From Nonlabens spongiae (lineage in GTDB: Bacteria; Bacteroidota; Bacteroidia; Flavobacteriales; Flavobacteriaceae): DNA of 64,000 nucleotides. Within the stretch, counting starts at the first letter, position 1, and each line of letters begins with the position of its first letter. The notes under the pieces were generated by a model. It saw nothing but the letters and a program-made list of their open reading frames with translations. It ran no database searches and was not told the origin of the DNA. The translations under genes were made by a program, and so were the position numbers. Positions 16,225-25,485 of this stretch are shown piece after piece. The stretch is taken from contig NZ_CP019344.1 of assembly GCF_002117125.1 (NCBI RefSeq), positions 2,880,501 through 2,944,500 on the forward strand, given 5' to 3'.

Positions 16225-16409
16225 GTCACGCTTGCGCGTGACGAAAAGGAATAGCAAGAGGGTAACGGGCTGCGCCGCGTTACGTATTCCATTTTCGTTT
16301 TAATCCGTTGATTTTTAAATATTTAAAAACAAACAGGATTTAAAATTTCCAACAATTTACGTCAAATGGTCTTGGAAGACCAGTAAATAGGGATGGATTT
16401 ACGTCAAAT
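16225..16409. other. Candidate oriT / mobilisation operator region
   Basis: The gap 16037-16429 has no gene but has dense symmetry. At 16225-16242 there is a hairpin GTCACGC-TTGC-GCGTGAC, followed by GTAACG / CGTTAC arms near 16262-16282. Then two exact direct repeats ATTTACGTCAAAT (16355-16367 and 16397-16409, 42 bp apart) flank a perfect hairpin TGGTCTT-GG-AAGACCA (16367-16382). The bfmA and relaxase genes start just downstream, the usual place for oriT. The nick site cannot be named from sequence alone. Confidence 0.55.
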
Positions 16410-16429
16410 TTTTAAAAAAGCGGAAGGAA

Positions 16430-16828
16430 ATGGATTCATTCATCACTATCAGGTTCAAACGAAAAACTGCCAAGCGGTTTCAAGAATTTTCAAAAATGCA
16501 CTTTAAAACGCACACCGAAGCGATGGAAAACATCCTCGATTTTTTCCTCTATAACGAGATTTCCCCAAAGGAAAAATTAGGACCAACCGGACGTACTATC
16601 GAAGCTAAATTGCTCAAAAGAATCAATGCGGTCATCGCCATAATGCGTGATGTAGAAAAGACACAAACCAAGCCTACGGTCGCAATGTTGCAATCCCTTT
16701 TTGTGATGGAAGAACCCAACAAAAAACCATTGATAGTTGAAAAGAAATATGCCGAAGAAAAGAAAGAAGTACGCTTTCGCGAAATCGAGTCTATGAGATT
16801 CACGAACGAAGAGAGAGCGAAGCGGTAA
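16430..16828 (+). CDS. BfmA/BtgA-like mobilisation protein
   Basis: This small basic protein of 132 aa has a ribbon-helix-helix-like N-terminus (MDSFITIRFKRKTAKRFQEF). It is the usual first gene of the two-gene Bacteroidota mobilisation cassette, in which it helps the relaxase bind oriT. It lies 20 bp after an ATTTACGTCAAAT repeat that it may bind, and 38 bp before the relaxase gene. Near its 3' end is an imperfect match to the CGCTTTCGCGAAAGCG palindrome (16772). Confidence 0.75.
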   Translation: MDSFITIRFKRKTAKRFQEFSKMHFKTHTEAMENILDFFLYNEISPKEKLGPTGRTIEAKLLKRINAVIAIMRDVEKTQTKPTVAMLQSLFVMEEPNKKPLIVEKKYAEEKKEVRFREIESMRFTNEERAKR

Positions 16829-16866
16829 AAGCGAAACATTAAGAATGAACTATAATTTTTTCAGCT

Positions 16867-17898
16867 ATGTATATCACAATAACACCTCAAAAAATGGGCG
16901 GTAACTTTTCCAAAAGTTCAGCAGATTTTGTTGGGTATTTAGAGAAAGAAAATCAAGGTCTGGAACAACAGGATATGGAACATTTTTTCAATCAATATGG
17001 CGATGAGATTTCTGCTGAGGAAGTCATTAAGGAAATTGATGGGAATACCGCAAAATTGGAAAAACACGAACCAAGATTCTATTCAATTACCGTGAGTCCA
17101 TCAAAATATGAATTACGAAAACTTCAGAACAGTAGCCGAGATTTAAAACGATACACCAGAGAGCTGATGAAAGATTATGTGGCTTCATTCAATAGGGAAA
17201 TCAAAGGGCGACCTGTTAAAATCGATGACATAAAATACTATGTAAAAATAGAGCATCAACGCACCTTTAAGGGAACAGATTTTCAGGTAAAAGAGAACCA
17301 ACCGTATGCTACGAAAATTCTTCAGCTAAAAACCGAAATCCGAAATGTAAAAGAAGGACGAGCTGAGGGGAATTTTAAAAAGATGAAAAAAGAAATAGCA
17401 AAATTGGAACGCCAAGCGCCCCACCAGCAAAATGGTAAACGGATTGTCCAGGGAATGCGAAAAGATGGAAACCAAAGCCATATCCATATTATTGTGAGCC
17501 GTAAGGATGCGTCCAACAGATTCAGTTTATCGCCCGGAAGCAAATACAAAGCATCCGATGTAAAGTTGAATGGGGAAACCGTAAAACGTGGTTTTGACCG
17601 AGACAAGTTTTTTGAAAGAGCAGAAAAATCATTCGATAAGACTTTTGGCTATAAACGAAACTTTGCCGAGACCTACAAAGCCCGAAAGGATTTTGTAAAA
17701 AATCCCAATCTCTATTTCGCCGCCTTGATGAAACTACCAACTAACGAAAAAGCCTTGGCTTTTAAAATGATAGCAAAAACCGGATTGCCCATAGTGCCAA
17801 ATATTCCAGTTAGTCAAACACAGATTGCTCTTCGAGTTCTTAAACGGTTAAGACGTGGTGCTGAAATAGCAATTAAATCGAGTTCCATAGGAATTTAA
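16867..17898 (+). CDS. DUF5712-type relaxase (MobB/BfmB-like)
   Basis: This is the conjugative relaxase candidate, expected to nick oriT and pilot the strand. Seen: the two-histidine motif GNQSHIHIIVSRKD at about residue 200, matching the metal-binding HxH of relaxases, and an N-terminus MYITITPQKMGGNFSKSSADFVGYLEKEN usual for DUF5712 proteins. A Tyr-rich segment (KYYVKIEHQRTF region) precedes it. The length is 343 aa. It is in an operon with bfmA upstream and the coupling-protein gene 5 bp downstream. Confidence 0.82.
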   Translation: MYITITPQKMGGNFSKSSADFVGYLEKENQGLEQQDMEHFFNQYGDEISAEEVIKEIDGNTAKLEKHEPRFYSITVSPSKYELRKLQNSSRDLKRYTRELMKDYVASFNREIKGRPVKIDDIKYYVKIEHQRTFKGTDFQVKENQPYATKILQLKTEIRNVKEGRAEGNFKKMKKEIAKLERQAPHQQNGKRIVQGMRKDGNQSHIHIIVSRKDASNRFSLSPGSKYKASDVKLNGETVKRGFDRDKFFERAEKSFDKTFGYKRNFAETYKARKDFVKNPNLYFAALMKLPTNEKALAFKMIAKTGLPIVPNIPVSQTQIALRVLKRLRRGAEIAIKSSSIGI

Positions 17899-17903
17899 AA
17901 GTT

Positions 17904-19484
17904 ATGCAAATAGATAATCTCATAACGACACTTTCAATTATTGGTCTGGTCAGTATTGTTTTCTATCTGATGTTTCGGGTAAGTAGGTATGCATTCATCT
18001 TCAATTTTCTCGTGCTTGGTACGATGGTATTTTATTTGAACGAGGAAAACACATTGAATCTTATTACCCTCTATCTGGTTTGCCCTCTCATATTAATTAA
18101 CATAGGAATGTATGTGTTCCTGCATAAAACTGACAAGCCGACAAATGGCGATTGCAAATATCAGGTCAGCTTTGCCACCACCAAGGGAATTTTCAAATTG
18201 GATAACATCAAACGGGGTGCATCCATCATCGGTTCTGCCGGAAGTGGAAAGACCGAAAGCGTTGTCTATGGATTTTTGAAACACTTCTGGAAAGAGAACT
18301 TCTGCGGAATCATTCACGACTATAAGGATTTTGAACTTACGGAAATGGCTTACCCGATTTTCAAGGATAGCGATATCCCGTTTAAGGTCATTTCCTTTGA
18401 TAAAATCATCCACAGGGTAAATCCCATTGCGCCACGCTATTTAGAGAATGAGGAAAGCGTAAACGAAGTGTCAAGGGTATTAATCGAAAACCTTTTAGAG
18501 CAAAGAGAAAGTGGTACAACTGGCACGACAAAATTCTTTAACGATGCAGCTGAAGGTTTGATTGGTGGATTGATTTGGAAACTGAAAACCACCTATCCTG
18601 AGTTTTGTACTCTTCCACATTTGATTGCCATTTACCAATATCTGGACACGGATAGCCTTATTCAGTTCTTGGAAACCAATACCACATCGAGGGCAATGGC
18701 AGATGCTTTTATAAGCGGCAAGGATTCGGATAGGCAAACGGCTGGCGTAAAAAGTACTTTGGCCAATGCGCTAAAGCGAATTAGCACACAACGGATTTTT
18801 ATGGCACTATCGGCAGATGAAGTTCCGCTTAATATCAATAGTTCAGAAAATCCAGCAGTAATTTCAATTGTGAACAATCCCAAATTTGAGACGTCCTATT
18901 CACCCGTAATTGCCACAATAATTCACACCATTACCAAGCAAATGAGTGTGCGAAATTCAAAACCATCATTTTTGTTGATGGAAGAAGCGCCTACCATCCG
19001 ATTGTTGAATATGCACCGAATTCCGGCAACGTTACGTAGTTACGATATCGCTACTATTTACGTGATGCAGGACAAAATCCAAAACGATATGATGTATGGT
19101 GATAAGGCGAGCAAAGCGATATTGAGCAATCTGTCCTATCAATTTTTTGGCAAAGTTAACGACCCAGATACCGCTAAATATTACGAACGCTTTTTTGAAA
19201 TTATAAAGAACCCGACCAAGAGTATAAGTCGAGGACATAATCTGGATTTTGATACACGCATTACCACGGGCGAAAAGGAAATTCCAAAGATTCGGGCAGA
19301 TGTGTTTTTTAGATTAAAGCAAGGCGAGTTTATAACCTATGCAGATGGGAAAGATAAAAAGGTGCAATTCAAACTATCTAAAATCAACAGGCAACTACCA
19401 CAAGAAGCCAAACAATATTCAAGTGCTGATATGAATGTTAATTTTGAGCGGGTTTATAATGAAGTGCGGTCGATATTTAGCTGA
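17904..19484 (+). CDS. Type IV coupling protein (TraG/VirD4 type)
   Basis: This membrane-anchored ATPase links the relaxosome to the mating channel. Seen: about three hydrophobic segments in residues 5-75, Walker A GSAGSGKT at 110-117, and a Walker B-type strand FLLMEEAP further on. The length is 526 aa. It follows the relaxase gene with 5 bp between. It is distinct from the VirB4-like TraG at 32.4-34.8 kb. Its stop codon lies 2 bp from the convergent HEPN gene, the left edge of the first cargo block. Confidence 0.85.
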   Translation: MQIDNLITTLSIIGLVSIVFYLMFRVSRYAFIFNFLVLGTMVFYLNEENTLNLITLYLVCPLILINIGMYVFLHKTDKPTNGDCKYQVSFATTKGIFKLDNIKRGASIIGSAGSGKTESVVYGFLKHFWKENFCGIIHDYKDFELTEMAYPIFKDSDIPFKVISFDKIIHRVNPIAPRYLENEESVNEVSRVLIENLLEQRESGTTGTTKFFNDAAEGLIGGLIWKLKTTYPEFCTLPHLIAIYQYLDTDSLIQFLETNTTSRAMADAFISGKDSDRQTAGVKSTLANALKRISTQRIFMALSADEVPLNINSSENPAVISIVNNPKFETSYSPVIATIIHTITKQMSVRNSKPSFLLMEEAPTIRLLNMHRIPATLRSYDIATIYVMQDKIQNDMMYGDKASKAILSNLSYQFFGKVNDPDTAKYYERFFEIIKNPTKSISRGHNLDFDTRITTGEKEIPKIRADVFFRLKQGEFITYADGKDKKVQFKLSKINRQLPQEAKQYSSADMNVNFERVYNEVRSIFS

Positions 19485-19486
19485 TG

Positions 19487-20887
19487 TTATTCTTCCTCGC
19501 CTGACCTGTCAAAATTGATGTTACGAATAGATTTGTACGATTTCCAATAATTTTTATCAGTCATCAATCCTGGAATAATATCATCATAGCCAAACTCATA
19601 AGGATACTCTTCTAAGAGCTCAGTTTTATATTTAGAGATGTGTTTACCGTAAAACTGAATAATATCCTGATGATTTTTTACGATATTAAAAATGGATTGG
19701 GAAAGTAATTTAGCATAACGTTCCTCAGACTTGGACTGTTTGGTGTGGATGATTTCGTTTCGTAAGTTTTCAAGTTCTGTAAAAGACATCCACCAATTTT
19801 CTTGACTTGGATCCGATGTATTTAATATAGGGCGTATTATTTTTTTGAATTTATCACGAAGCGGAAATTTGCGCTCTATGGCTTCTTTAGAGTATATGGT
19901 CTTTACACCATTTGCTTCTGTTTGGTATTCCCATCCAAATGGAATACAGATGTTAGCGAAAGCTTCTAAAGCGGTATAGGCAAAGATTACCGCCTCAATT
20001 ATTATCTCAAAATAATCATAATATTCTTTTTGGATTTCTAAAGACGGGAAGCTACCTGACCATTGCTTATGACGTGGCAGAATTACTTTGTCATAAAATT
20101 CGCGCGCCTGTTTTAAGCATCTTTCAGATATATTAGAATATAGGGCGACGTCATTTGGCTGAATCAACATCGTTTCTAAATGGTCAAAAACAAGTACCCA
20201 ATTAGAATCAAAGATGAAGCGATGAGTAAAGTTATCCTGATTGAGCATTATATGAGGTTTCTTAACACGCCAATCTCTATCTTTTCTGTAGTTTTTAGTA
20301 ATTTCCTTTCCCACTTCTAGTAAAGGATTGAGAACTTTCCAGCTATCTTCTGAAAAGGTTAAATACTTTTTATTGTTTCTTCTTGAGTATGAATTGTGAA
20401 TCGTATTTTTCAACTCGCTCTCTTTTTCTTGATGTAGGTGAGCTATTGTCTCAAAAGCTGATGAAAGCATTGATACATAGTCAATATCCTTAGGTTTTGG
20501 ATGAAATAGGAATTTTAAGACATACTTGTTTTCAAAGTTAAAATAGAGAGCAAAAGGCGCTAATGTCATACCTTCTATTTGTGACATACTTTTGAAAATA
20601 TTTAAGAAGGAATCAAATTTTTCAAGAAAATCGGTGTATGCCTTCGATGTTTGAATCACCTTGTTTTCAATAAAAGGAACAGAGGCATATATATCAAAAA
20701 GTGATGCATTGTAAATCCAGTCTCTGTCTTCAATTTCTATATCATCTGCTGAAACTACATTGACAGATATTTCAACCGGTGCGTCTAATGCTTTCAATTT
20801 TTCAGTTAAGACTTTGTCTATATAAATTTTGAACTCTGGTCTATCTGCACTAAAAAGTAGGTGGCTATCAAAAATAGGAAAATTCAT
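19487..20887 (-). CDS. HEPN-like domain protein
   Basis: The 466-aa protein is soluble. In its C-terminal third is a helical segment TALEAFANICIPFGWEY followed by LRNEIIHTKQ, matching the R-x4-H motif of HEPN ribonucleases. The N-terminal 300 residues have no recognised domain. It is divergent from hipBA, with a shared 54-bp control region. HEPN proteins often act as toxins or abortive-infection nucleases; that role is inferred here. It could also be a non-catalytic HEPN protein. Confidence 0.55.
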   Translation of the reverse strand: MNFPIFDSHLLFSADRPEFKIYIDKVLTEKLKALDAPVEISVNVVSADDIEIEDRDWIYNASLFDIYASVPFIENKVIQTSKAYTDFLEKFDSFLNIFKSMSQIEGMTLAPFALYFNFENKYVLKFLFHPKPKDIDYVSMLSSAFETIAHLHQEKESELKNTIHNSYSRRNNKKYLTFSEDSWKVLNPLLEVGKEITKNYRKDRDWRVKKPHIMLNQDNFTHRFIFDSNWVLVFDHLETMLIQPNDVALYSNISERCLKQAREFYDKVILPRHKQWSGSFPSLEIQKEYYDYFEIIIEAVIFAYTALEAFANICIPFGWEYQTEANGVKTIYSKEAIERKFPLRDKFKKIIRPILNTSDPSQENWWMSFTELENLRNEIIHTKQSKSEERYAKLLSQSIFNIVKNHQDIIQFYGKHISKYKTELLEEYPYEFGYDDIIPGLMTDKNYWKSYKSIRNINFDRSGEEE

Positions 20888-20889
20888 AA

Positions 20890-20940
20890 TTGTTGCATAT
20901 TATCAACAAAAATAGTAAATTTGTGGTAAATATGCAACAA
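20890..20940. promoter_or_regulatory. hipBA promoter and operator shared with the HEPN gene
   Basis: Perfect 12-bp inverted arms TTGTTGCATATT (20890-20901) and AATATGCAACAA (20929-20940). Between and across them lies a promoter for hipBA: TTG at 20893 and TAAATTTG at 20916-20923, spacer 20 nt. One arm overlaps the -33 element and the other the expected start of transcription, and both touch the translation starts of the divergent genes. HipB is the expected binder. Confidence 0.72.
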
Positions 20941-20941
20941 A

Positions 20942-21229
20942 ATGAATTCTAAGAAAACAGTTCTGTTACCAAAATATCAGAAAGTATTTGAGCAATTGGG
21001 CGAGAATATAAAGCTAGCACGAAAGCGAAGAAAGCTCACGGCTGAGCAGGTTTCTGAACGTGCGGGGATTAATCGGACTACGTTGTATAGAATAGAAAAA
21101 GGCGATCCAGCGGTTGCCATAGGTTCTTATTTTAATGTTTTCAGAGTTCTCAACTTGGAAGATGATTTTAAAAAGCTGGCAGTAGATGATGAATTTGGCA
21201 GAAAACTTCAAGACCTTGATTTATTATAA
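20942..21229 (+). CDS. hipB: HipB-like XRE antitoxin/repressor
   Basis: This 95-aa helix-turn-helix protein has the XRE core ENIKLARKRRKLTAEQVSERAGINRTTLYRIEKG. It precedes hipA by 5 bp, the classical HipBA order, in which HipB neutralises HipA and represses the operon. Its start codon lies directly after the right arm of the operator inverted repeat. Confidence 0.88.
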   Translation: MNSKKTVLLPKYQKVFEQLGENIKLARKRRKLTAEQVSERAGINRTTLYRIEKGDPAVAIGSYFNVFRVLNLEDDFKKLAVDDEFGRKLQDLDLL

Positions 21230-21234
21230 GAAAG

Positions 21235-22482
21235 ATGGCAACAGGAAAATTTGACATATATGTTTTTGCTGATTGGGTAGGTCTTAAAGAACCAACACTA
21301 ATAGGAACTTTATCGGCACATTTTGCCAAGGGAAAAAAAGCATTCAGTTTTAAGTATGATAAAGATTGGTTAAAAACCGATGCACAGAGATTGTTAGACC
21401 CGGACATTGATTTTTATTCTGGTCCGCAATATCCAACCAACAAAGAGAATTTCGGAATCTTTTTAGATAGTATGCCAGACACTTGGGGAAAGACTTTAAT
21501 GAAACGTAGGGCTGCTCAAGATGCTAGAGCAAATAATGAAAAGGCTCGTACACTCTATGAAATAGATTATTTGCTTGGGGTTTTTGATGAAAGTAGGATG
21601 GGTGCATTGCGTTTTAAAACCGAACTAGAAGGTCCTTTTTTAGATAATGATGATAGAACGCCAACACCACCTTGGTCATCATTGGGCGATTTACAAGAAG
21701 CCGTCAAACAGTTAGAAAGTGACGAACAAAATGATGATATACGAAAATGGATTGCAGTACTGATTGCGCCAGGTTCTTCATTAGGTGGTGCCAGACCAAA
21801 AGCTAACATTTTTGATACCCAAGGAAATCTATGGATTGCCAAATTTCCGTCAAAAACAGATACAGTTGACAAAGCTGCTTGGGAGTTTTTAGCCTATCAA
21901 TTAGCTACTGCATCGGGTATAGATATGGCAGATTCTACATTAGAGAAGATTAGCGGTCAGTATCACACATTCTTAACAAGACGGTTTGATAGGGACAATG
22001 GAAAACGCATTCACTTTGCATCCGCTATGACAATGACCGGAAATACCGAAGATTCCATTAGAGATTCAGCGCCAAGCTATCTCGAAATTGTAGAATTTAT
22101 AGAAAAATATGGTGTGGATGTTGAGGCCAATTTGCATCAACTTTGGCGGCGTATCGTATTTAATATCGCCATTTCCAACACCGATGACCATTTACGTAAT
22201 CACGGATTTATTCTAACAGAAAAGGGATGGATTTTATCGCCAGCGTATGATTTAAATCCATCCATAGAAAAAGATGGGTTATCTCTTAATATTGATATGG
22301 ATGATAATGCGTTGGATTTTGATTTGGCCAAAAGCGTAGGGCAATATTTTCGCTTAAGCGAAAGCGAAATGGAAACCATTTTAGATAAAGTCCTTTCTGT
22401 TGTTAAGAACTGGAAAGAAGTGGCAAAGAGGATCGGTATTAAAAATGTCGAAATAGAATTGATGGCTGGGGCTTTTAAATAG
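21235..22482 (+). CDS. hipA: HipA-family serine/threonine kinase toxin
   Basis: The 415-aa protein has the HipA fold. Seen: the Gly-rich loop APGSSLGGARPK near residue 180, a KFP lysine motif (LWIAKFPS), the catalytic segment ISNTDDHLRNHGF, and SPAYDLNPS equivalent to the metal-binding DFG motif. HipA kinases phosphorylate tRNA synthetases or other targets to arrest growth. It is full length, with all motifs intact, so probably active. It may be co-transcribed with the next gene 32 bp downstream. Confidence 0.9.
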   Translation: MATGKFDIYVFADWVGLKEPTLIGTLSAHFAKGKKAFSFKYDKDWLKTDAQRLLDPDIDFYSGPQYPTNKENFGIFLDSMPDTWGKTLMKRRAAQDARANNEKARTLYEIDYLLGVFDESRMGALRFKTELEGPFLDNDDRTPTPPWSSLGDLQEAVKQLESDEQNDDIRKWIAVLIAPGSSLGGARPKANIFDTQGNLWIAKFPSKTDTVDKAAWEFLAYQLATASGIDMADSTLEKISGQYHTFLTRRFDRDNGKRIHFASAMTMTGNTEDSIRDSAPSYLEIVEFIEKYGVDVEANLHQLWRRIVFNIAISNTDDHLRNHGFILTEKGWILSPAYDLNPSIEKDGLSLNIDMDDNALDFDLAKSVGQYFRLSESEMETILDKVLSVVKNWKEVAKRIGIKNVEIELMAGAFK

Positions 22483-22514
22483 TACTCATCACTTAAACAA
22501 TATCAAAATTTTGA

Positions 22515-24434
22515 ATGAATTATATTGAAATCAAAAATGAAAAACGACTACACCACGGAATAGTCCGGAAAACAGACCTAAATCTAAGGGCAGAATTTCC
22601 AGAATTACAGACTATAATTTATCAAGTTGAAGATGATTCTTTTGTGATTCAAATAAAGAACAGAAAAGTTGATTATCATAAAATTGAAGCTGAGTTTGAG
22701 AAATCTATCAAACCTATTTTGGTACCTATTAATCTGTCGCGTAAAAAACCAAAAGAAAAGTTTAAAATTCTATCATCCTTAGAAGATGTAGATATACCAA
22801 AAGGACTACAAGGCGTTCTAATGCCCAAATTTAGATGGGCAGATATGTTGATGTCCAAATTTCCTGGAATAAACTTTTATAAAATTAGTGATGAACCAGG
22901 CGTTGTGAATATCCATATCGCAAATTATTGGTATCAAAGTAATTCTATGAAAAAATATCAATTCCTCACTAAAAATCAGAAAGAAGACCTTGTTGAATTT
23001 CTGAAAAATTATAAGAGCGGTATAGATTTTAGAATTTATGTCGATGAGTTAGATAGTGCATCAGATCACAATGGACACTCAAAGGATGGCAGTTCAACGT
23101 ACTACTGTAATCGAGTTGCTAGAAATATCCCAAAATTTGTCCAACGTGATGAGTCCTTATGGTATGATAATGTAGATAGTATCTTTGAAAGTAATTTTAA
23201 GAAAAAACAACTCTTTTTTTATAATCAGAACGAGTATTCGTGTTATGCTGACTTTAGTGTATATCCTAATATAGACTTAAGATATTTCCTTCTGCTTTAC
23301 CAGCGGATTTATCTTTCACCGCCTATAGATAATAACTTAGGTGATTGGTTTAAAGCCCACTCTATGAGTCGAGCAGAATTCATAGAACTGATAATACGAG
23401 AAAGAATAACAATTCTATTAGTTCAGGATGTGTCTAGATACGACACTGATTTTTTAAATGAAGTCTTTTCATTAAAACCCGATGCTATTGTATCGAAGAG
23501 AGCAATAGCTTGTCTTCAACAGTGTGATATTATCGAGACTTCAGACAATTATCTTTTTGGTGATGGTGTTTCTATAAAAGAAATGAAATTTGTTAGCGAA
23601 ATGCTTTCAAAATATATGAAGACTGATGCATCTTCTTTATTTAAAACCTTGGCTTGGCCGGTAGTTGCTAGACGTAAAAGTTTTGATGTATTGCAGATAG
23701 GTGGTGTTCTTAGTGCTTCGGTTTATGGTGTTAACAAGATTATTTCAAATCCACCTGAAACAAATATCAGCGAGGCCAGTGAATTTATGCTCAATGTGTT
23801 TTCCTACGCATCACATCTTTCAAGTTCACTAAATGCAACTTATTTTCCCGTTCGTGGCAAAGACGGATTCACAGATGCCACTTACACCGAACAAATGGGA
23901 ACGCTATTGAACTTCTATAAAAAGGCAACAGTGGAAGGCTTGAAGAATTTTGTAGAAGGTCAACAGTACCTTATTAAAGGAAATACTTTTATTGAACCAA
24001 TACAATTGTTGAAGATAAATGATTATCCACCTATTTTAGAATTTGAAGATGTGCTCAACAAGGAACTTGTCTTCCCAAGCAGTAAGAGACTTATGGAAAC
24101 CTTAGCTAATCTTAATGGCGAGGAACAGCAAAGAAAAATAAAAATGTACAATGACGAAATCAATAAATTTTTAGGTACTCAAGAGAAAACAGGTTTGGTA
24201 TTAGACTTAGGTACACAGACCTTAAATATAGCTATTGGATTGGCTAGTGGTGTTCCGACAGGTCCATTAACATCTCTTCTTAAATTAATGAGCAAAAAGC
24301 CAATGAAACGTTTAAATCCTGTCCGTGGTCTATTAGAGAAAGTTGAGTTAGCTATGAATCAAAATGAAGAAGATACTAGAAATATTCATTTTTTATCGAG
24401 AATTAATCGAGTAGCTAAATTAAAAGAATATTAA
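22515..24434 (+). CDS. Unrecognised 639-aa protein
   Basis: No family is recognised. The protein is mostly soluble; a mildly hydrophobic Gly/Ala-rich segment (LNIAIGLASGVPTGPLTSLLK, broken by charges after it) lies near residue 590, and a basic tail follows. There are three RYF/YYC-type aromatic clusters in the middle. It follows hipA by 32 bp and precedes a 92-aa gene by 3 bp, so it is part of a cargo transcript. A defence or toxin role is possible from location only. Confidence 0.6.
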   Translation: MNYIEIKNEKRLHHGIVRKTDLNLRAEFPELQTIIYQVEDDSFVIQIKNRKVDYHKIEAEFEKSIKPILVPINLSRKKPKEKFKILSSLEDVDIPKGLQGVLMPKFRWADMLMSKFPGINFYKISDEPGVVNIHIANYWYQSNSMKKYQFLTKNQKEDLVEFLKNYKSGIDFRIYVDELDSASDHNGHSKDGSSTYYCNRVARNIPKFVQRDESLWYDNVDSIFESNFKKKQLFFYNQNEYSCYADFSVYPNIDLRYFLLLYQRIYLSPPIDNNLGDWFKAHSMSRAEFIELIIRERITILLVQDVSRYDTDFLNEVFSLKPDAIVSKRAIACLQQCDIIETSDNYLFGDGVSIKEMKFVSEMLSKYMKTDASSLFKTLAWPVVARRKSFDVLQIGGVLSASVYGVNKIISNPPETNISEASEFMLNVFSYASHLSSSLNATYFPVRGKDGFTDATYTEQMGTLLNFYKKATVEGLKNFVEGQQYLIKGNTFIEPIQLLKINDYPPILEFEDVLNKELVFPSSKRLMETLANLNGEEQQRKIKMYNDEINKFLGTQEKTGLVLDLGTQTLNIAIGLASGVPTGPLTSLLKLMSKKPMKRLNPVRGLLEKVELAMNQNEEDTRNIHFLSRINRVAKLKEY

Positions 24435-24437
24435 GAG

Positions 24438-24716
24438 ATGAATAGAGCTGAGCGCATCAAAAAATATCAAGCCTTTATAGCACAAGAGAAAGCAGACAAA
24501 TTGGAAAAGAACAAAACACTAATTGAAGCTTTTATTGGGTATTGTAAACAGTTTGACATTGACTTGAAATCTTCCAATTTTGATTATCTGCAAGGTCTCG
24601 GCATAACCTGTTATCTAGATAAAATCGTCCTTAAATTAAATGAAGATATTGAAGTTGATAAAGAAGGATTAATTGATTTTAATAGGCTTATTTATCAATT
24701 TGAGAGAAAAGTATAA
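24438..24716 (+). CDS. Unrecognised 92-aa protein
   Basis: This small charged helical protein (MNRAERIKKYQAFIAQEKADKLEKNKT...) starts 3 bp after the 639-aa gene with a plausible ribosome site in that gene's end. Its TAA stop is in the same frame as the next open reading frame, which has no ATG. The two might be one longer protein interrupted by a stop, but there is no direct proof. Confidence 0.55.
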   Translation: MNRAERIKKYQAFIAQEKADKLEKNKTLIEAFIGYCKQFDIDLKSSNFDYLQGLGITCYLDKIVLKLNEDIEVDKEGLIDFNRLIYQFERKV

Positions 24717-25472
24717 GCTCAAGGTATTTTATTCAAACAAAATTATATAGTCTATGCAAGTAACTATTTTAGACGTAATTTTTATGAAGGAAATAACTTT
24801 GCGCCAAGATTCATTGACCGCTTTTGGTATCACGACTTCAAAGAAAATGAAGTTGGTATTGCACTAGATTTAAATAGGGTTTGTATCGATGTCGAGGGTT
24901 CAGAAACTATTGAACTCGATACTTGGTACGGTAGTAAATTCTCTGAAGATATTGCATCGATTAAGAATGATGTAGTCCATTTAAGACCACCTCAATATTT
25001 GGACGACTTTGAATTAGATTTCTTTTACGCAAGTGCTTTTGCGTTGGATATCTACTGGTATTCTTACGAAAACATAAAAGTATTCCAAGCATTAGAATTC
25101 AAACAGTCCAATGTCACAACAGAAATAGAGGGGAAATCATACTTTCCAGTCAGGTACGTACACGCAGAATACGATATGGATTCAAAATGCTTTCGTCATT
25201 TTGATGGTGCTCTTCAGTTTTATATCGAAGAAGAATATTATGAACGTAGGACGAACAATTTCAATAGTAAGGTCAAAGGTGAATACCAAGTGAAGAGCAA
25301 GTCTAAAAAATTGTTCAAAATAAATGGTAGGCTTACTGTAGAAGATTGGGTTGCATTTACCATTCATTTTTTTGCTATGAATCCTCTAATTCTTGAATAT
25401 ATTGAAGGTAAAGAACCTGACTTCCTAAAACCCACTCTCGATGCCATAAGGAAAGACAGACAAATCACATAA
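24717..25472 (+). CDS. Unrecognised protein with no ATG start
   Basis: The frame is open from the TAA of the 92-aa gene to 25472, about 250 codons. The residues before the first possible TTG start (24999) look like real protein: IVYASNYFRRNFYEGNN, then FIDRFWYHDFKENEVG and more. No ATG, GTG or TTG occurs in that upstream part, so translation starts at a rare codon, reads through the TAA, or the original start was lost. The family is not recognised; it is rich in Tyr, Phe and acidic residues. Confidence 0.5.
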   Translation, partial: AQGILFKQNYIVYASNYFRRNFYEGNNFAPRFIDRFWYHDFKENEVGIALDLNRVCIDVEGSETIELDTWYGSKFSEDIASIKNDVVHLRPPQYLDDFELDFFYASAFALDIYWYSYENIKVFQALEFKQSNVTTEIEGKSYFPVRYVHAEYDMDSKCFRHFDGALQFYIEEEYYERRTNNFNSKVKGEYQVKSKSKKLFKINGRLTVEDWVAFTIHFFAMNPLILEYIEGKEPDFLKPTLDAIRKDRQIT

Positions 25473-25485
25473 GCATATTTTAACG

